A stretch of 64,000 bases of DNA. Source: Desulfomicrobium sp. ZS1 (GTDB taxonomy: Bacteria; Desulfobacterota; Desulfovibrionia; Desulfovibrionales; Desulfomicrobiaceae). A model generated the notes under the pieces. The model searched no databases, was not told the origin of the DNA, and saw only the letters and a program-made list of their open reading frames with translations. Every line of letters starts with the position of its first letter. Within the stretch, counting starts at the first letter, position 1. The stretch covers positions 3,498,001 to 3,562,000 of the forward strand of contig NZ_CP100351.1 of assembly GCF_024204645.1 (NCBI RefSeq), given 5' to 3'. A program made the translations under genes and the position numbers. Positions 61,015 through 64,000 of the stretch are shown here, one piece after another.

Positions 61015-61496
61015 TTGTCGCGGTCATGTCCGATACGCATATGGATCAACCGGATACTCTTCTGGCGGCCATTTTTGAGCGTTATTGCCGTGAGGCCGAC
61101 GTGCTTCTGCACTGCGGAGACTGCGTGAGCGAGGAGACCTGGTCCTTTCTCAATTCCCATCCACGGTTTTACTCCGTGCAAGGCAACTGCGACCCGCTTT
61201 CCCTGAGTGGCAGCCTGCCCGTCCTGCGTGAACTGGAGCTGGAAGGGTTTCGTTTGGGCATGGGTCACGGATGGGGTCCGCGTTCCCGGGTAGGAGACGA
61301 GATTGCCGGCCGATTCCAGGGCGTGGACATTGTCTGCTACGGCCACACGCATGTGCGTGACTGGCGGCTGTCATCCAGCGGGGTGCGGCTTTTCAACCCC
61401 GGCTCCCTGTTTTGGCCGAGGTCCGGAGAAGGCGGCATGGCCCGGCTTCACGTGCATCGCGGGCAGGACCCGGAAGTGGAGTGGATAACCATCTAA
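61011..61496 (+). CDS. YfcE-family metallophosphoesterase
   Basis: A 161-residue calcineurin-like phosphodiesterase. Metal-binding blocks are VMSDTHMD (D-x-H), HCGDCVSEET (GD), QGNCDPL (GNCD) and YGHTHVRDW (GHTH). FNPGSLFWPRSG is the family end motif. YfcE-type enzymes hydrolyse phosphodiesters with manganese. Start ATG at 61011, overlapping the TonB-like gene (ATGA). A terminator follows. Confidence 0.93.
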   Translation: MIVAVMSDTHMDQPDTLLAAIFERYCREADVLLHCGDCVSEETWSFLNSHPRFYSVQGNCDPLSLSGSLPVLRELELEGFRLGMGHGWGPRSRVGDEIAGRFQGVDIVCYGHTHVRDWRLSSSGVRLFNPGSLFWPRSGEGGMARLHVHRGQDPEVEWITI

Positions 61497-61520
61497 GCCC
61501 CCTCCCTTTGACTCCCCATG

Positions 61521-61552
61521 AAAAAAGCCCGCCTCAATCGAGACGGGCTTTG
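61521..61552. terminator. Bidirectional terminator between the phosphoesterase gene and ppiD
   Basis: AAAAAAGCCCGCCTC pairs with GAGACGGGCTTT, with one unpaired base, around AATC. A-runs and T-runs on the two sides suit both converging genes. Confidence 0.88.
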
Positions 61553-61577
61553 CCATTTGTATGGAGCGCCGAAAGCG

Positions 61578-63476
61578 TTAGTTTTCGAGCAGCGCAGGGT
61601 TGGTGATGCGTACATCGGCTTTGGCGCGCAGATCCGCGACAAAGGCCTGCATAGTCTGCTCCTCGGCCCTTTCGTTAAGGGAGGTCAGCCATAACTCTTT
61701 TTCAGCGGCCCAGTCTGCGTCGGCCGGCGGGGTAACCTTTAGGGCCTTGGCCAGAACGTAGCCTTCGGGGAAGGCGTAGGCTTCGGGCAACCATGCACCG
61801 GACTTGGTCTCAAAGGCCTTGGTGGCCAGCAACTGGTTCATGCCCAGGCCGTTTATGGTGCCTTGCCGACCGAAGGGTTCGGTCTCTTTTAAGGTGGCGC
61901 CTGCCAGGGTTTCTCCCTTGAGCAACAGCTCCAGATCCTTGTCTGCGGCGGCCTTGGCCATCTTCAAGGCTTCTTCGCGGGTGATGGCCGCGACGATTTC
62001 CGTCTTGACCGCTTCCAGCGGCTTTACGCTTTCGGCAACCTGTTCACGTTTGGTGGCGAGCAGGTATCCGTCGGCAATGGGCAGCGGGGATTGCGTCGTG
62101 ATGTCCTGGGGCAGGTCGAAGAGAACCTGGGCATTTTCCGGAGAAAGCCCGGGCAGATCCCTTGGGCCTTGATTCTTGGTGAAGTAGTCCGATTCCCGGA
62201 CCTCAAGCTTCAGGCCGATGGCTTTGACCACGGCATCGAGAGGCTCGCCGACGAGTACCATTTCCAGGGCCTGATCAAGGCGGTCCTGCAGGATCTCCGC
62301 CGCGCGATCCTCGGCGATGATATTCGCGATGTTGCTCGCGACAGACTCGAAATCCTCATAGCCTGCGCTCTTGGTGTCTTCCACGGTGATCAGGTGAAAG
62401 CCGAACTGGGTGCGGACCGGTTCGCTGACAGCGCCCTTTTCCAGGGCAAAGGCCGCGTCTTCGAAGGGTTTCACCATCCGGCCCCGGCCAAACCAGCCCA
62501 GCTCTCCGCCGGTCTGCGTGCCGGAGGGGTCCTCGGTGTATTGCGCGGCCACTTCTGCAAAGGATTTGCCGGCAGCCAGGTCTTTCTGGGCGGCCTTTAT
62601 GGTCTGCATGGCTTTTGCCACGCTTTCTTCATCGGCGTTTTCGTCAACGCGCACAAGAAGGTGGCTGGCCTTGACCTGCTCTTCGATCTTGAACTGTTCC
62701 TTATGCTCGGCGTAGTACTTTTCGGTTTCCTCGGGGGAGACGGCGGCAGAATCGGCCAGGGTCGCGGGGGTGAGCAGCAGATAGTCGATTTTGGCTCTGG
62801 CAGGCACGGCATAGTTGGCCTTGCGCGCCTCGTAATATTCGTTGATCCGCGCGTCCGTCGCGTTGACCTGATTCTGATAGTTTTCCCACGGGTACATCAG
62901 ATACGAAATGGTCGCAGTACTGCGGCCGTATGTGTAGAAGTCGCGGGCCTGATCCTCGCCGAGGCGGCCGGGAAGACCGACGTAGGTCCGCAGTTTGTCC
63001 ATGATCATGCCGCGCATGTATTCGGATTCGAATTTGCCGGGGGTGAGGTTGTTGGCGCGCAGCACGTTCTGGTACGAGGCCGGGTCAAAGACGTTGCTTT
63101 CGTTCTGGAAGGCGGGGATGAGATGAATCTCCTTGGCCAGTTCCTCCTTGGAAACGGTCAGGCCGAGTTTGGCGGCCTGCTGCATCATCAACTCTTCGAT
63201 GACCATCTGTTCAAGAATCTGTCTTTTGAATCCCATCTGAGCCAGGATCTCGGCTGTCAGGTTTGGGTTCTGGCTGCGCGCGAGTTCGAGGCTGCGCTGC
63301 AGGCGTTCCTGGAAAGGCTGGAAGAGAAGGGGTGAATCGTTGACTGTGGCGACGACGGTGGTCTGGTCGTTTTGCACGCGATTCATGCCAAAGGCCAAAA
63401 CAAAAACGGCAATGATAATGCCGAAGAGGATTTTTATTCCCCAACTTTGAGCGCCCTGGCGCAGGATATCAAGCAT
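61578..63476 (-). CDS. Peptidyl-prolyl isomerase PpiD/SurA-like periplasmic chaperone
   Basis: A 632-residue protein anchored by an N-terminal helix (WGIKILFGIIIAVFVLAFG). A SurA_N-like chaperone region follows (residues about 35-210). A parvulin-type rotamase domain lies at about 260-360: VKASHLLVRVDENADEES, GGELGWFGRGRMVKPFEDA and EPVRTQFGFHLITV. A second helical half completes it. PpiD-like proteins assist folding of exported proteins at the periplasmic face. The start at 63476 agrees with MLDILRQGAQSWGIKILFG. It is 57 bp downstream of the aconitase stop in the same direction. Confidence 0.93.
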   Translation of the reverse strand: MLDILRQGAQSWGIKILFGIIIAVFVLAFGMNRVQNDQTTVVATVNDSPLLFQPFQERLQRSLELARSQNPNLTAEILAQMGFKRQILEQMVIEELMMQQAAKLGLTVSKEELAKEIHLIPAFQNESNVFDPASYQNVLRANNLTPGKFESEYMRGMIMDKLRTYVGLPGRLGEDQARDFYTYGRSTATISYLMYPWENYQNQVNATDARINEYYEARKANYAVPARAKIDYLLLTPATLADSAAVSPEETEKYYAEHKEQFKIEEQVKASHLLVRVDENADEESVAKAMQTIKAAQKDLAAGKSFAEVAAQYTEDPSGTQTGGELGWFGRGRMVKPFEDAAFALEKGAVSEPVRTQFGFHLITVEDTKSAGYEDFESVASNIANIIAEDRAAEILQDRLDQALEMVLVGEPLDAVVKAIGLKLEVRESDYFTKNQGPRDLPGLSPENAQVLFDLPQDITTQSPLPIADGYLLATKREQVAESVKPLEAVKTEIVAAITREEALKMAKAAADKDLELLLKGETLAGATLKETEPFGRQGTINGLGMNQLLATKAFETKSGAWLPEAYAFPEGYVLAKALKVTPPADADWAAEKELWLTSLNERAEEQTMQAFVADLRAKADVRITNPALLEN

Positions 63477-63533
63477 GGAATCTCCGACAAAGAGTCTGAA
63501 GTTAAAAATAATGGGGACTGCCCTGAGGGGCGT

Positions 63534-64000
63534 TTATTTTTGCCTGTCGTTGACGTAATTGAGCAAGCCGCCAGCCTTGATAATGGCTATTTCATTACCC
63601 GTCAAATCATGGGTCAGCGTGAGCTGCCTGTCGCCGGATGTGGTGGCGCAAAGCGCCGCTCCGGGTTCAAGAGCGCCAAGTTCGAGGCGCAGGACATCGC
63701 CCTGGGCCAGCGTGTCATAGTCCTCCTCGTTGGCGAGCAATAGCGGGAGGATGCCGAAATTGATCAGGTTCGCCTTGTGAATGCGGGCGAAAGACTTGGT
63801 CAGAACCACGCGGACGCCCAGGTGGCGTGGGGCGAGGGCCGCATGCTCGCGGCTGGAGCCTTGCCCGTAGTTCTCGCCGCCGAGGATGAGCCCCTGTCCC
63901 GCTTTTTCGGCCCGGGTCACGAAATCTTTGTCCACGCGCTCGAACACATGCCTGCTGATGGCCGGGATGTTGGAGCGCAGGGCGGTGATGGCCGCGCCGG
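63534..64000 (-). CDS. Aconitate hydratase, C-terminal part (runs off the window)
   Basis: The open frame covers about 155 residues to the window edge. It holds the swivel domain of aconitase-type enzymes: ILGGENYGQGSSREHAALAP, where SREHA carries the substrate-binding arginine, then VLTKSFARIHKANLINFGILPLLL. The upstream codons remain in frame to position 64000 (RSNIPAISRHVFERVDKDF), so the gene starts outside. A single-chain aconitase/homoaconitase of the bacterial short form (about 640 residues) is likely, but an isopropylmalate isomerase small subunit cannot be fully excluded from this part alone. Confidence 0.85.
   Translation of the reverse strand, partial: GAAITALRSNIPAISRHVFERVDKDFVTRAEKAGQGLILGGENYGQGSSREHAALAPRHLGVRVVLTKSFARIHKANLINFGILPLLLANEEDYDTLAQGDVLRLELGALEPGAALCATTSGDRQLTLTHDLTGNEIAIIKAGGLLNYVNDRQK

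Overview
The window looks like chromosomal DNA of a Gram-negative, GC-rich, probably anaerobic bacterium. Lipid A (lpxK), an outer-membrane efflux lipoprotein, signal peptidase and a PpiD-like chaperone show an outer membrane. Formate-tetrahydrofolate ligase, two acetate-activating enzymes, an IscR-type Rrf2 regulator and the general protein character fit a sulfate-reducing Desulfobacterota of the Desulfovibrionales type (for example Desulfomicrobium). That placement is an inference from family resemblance, not a database match. Most of the window is core housekeeping DNA. The accessory parts are 1-6.2 kb, 17.1-21.2 kb, 40.8-42.4 kb and several small palindromic repeats.

Layout. 0-6.2 kb: a truncated sensor-like gene, then a GntR regulator with two operator-like palindromes, a small cysteine-containing protein, an 11-segment membrane protein, a Tat-exported metallo-beta-lactamase-fold enzyme and a CobW-type GTPase with a large unknown N-terminal region. 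This same-strand cluster is the best candidate for an undescribed system. 6.3-8.2 kb: initiator tRNA, a glycosyltransferase with a lipid-A N-terminal-domain protein, and a PAP2 phosphatase. 8.2-13.0 kb: the rpmH-rnpA-yidD-yidC-jag-mnmE cluster, with an odd rnpA start and two terminator-like hairpins inside it. 13.2-17.1 kb (minus): RNase R, LpxK and a Bax-inhibitor-1 family protein.

17.1-21.2 kb is a small mobile and toxin island: a type IV pilin, a tandemly duplicated antitoxin/ParE unit whose first toxin is cut off exactly at a REP-like repeat, a REP-associated tyrosine transposase (RAYT) flanked by the same repeat, and a DUF1778-GNAT toxin-antitoxin pair. 21.2-27.2 kb holds acetate and CoA metabolism (an ADP-forming-type acyl-CoA synthetase, Acs), a four-helix-bundle suffix protein carrying an internal palindromic repeat, and a LytTR regulator with a degenerate receiver. 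27.5-31.5 kb: lepA, lepB, comM. 31.5-36.8 kb (minus): a fully overlapping tetR-OMF-MFP-ABC-permease export operon. 37-40.7 kb: a Tat-type lipoprotein M48 protease and a large MscS-like channel. 40.8-42.4 kb: an AT-rich non-coding stretch, an ATC-hydrolase-like protein and a bacterial CULT-domain protein.

42.4-64 kb is mostly housekeeping: TatD, TcdA, WrbA, a PP-loop protein, RecA, AlaS, a PSP1/RicT-like protein, MetG, formate-THF ligase, MurB, Rrf2, ArgJ, an HD hydrolase, a TonB-like protein, a YfcE-type phosphoesterase, PpiD, and the end of an aconitase that runs off the window. A second palindromic repeat family (core CCCGCGAAGGCGGG) occurs three times, at 17.4, 48.2 and 55.2 kb. No rRNA operon, CRISPR array, prophage or replication origin was seen.
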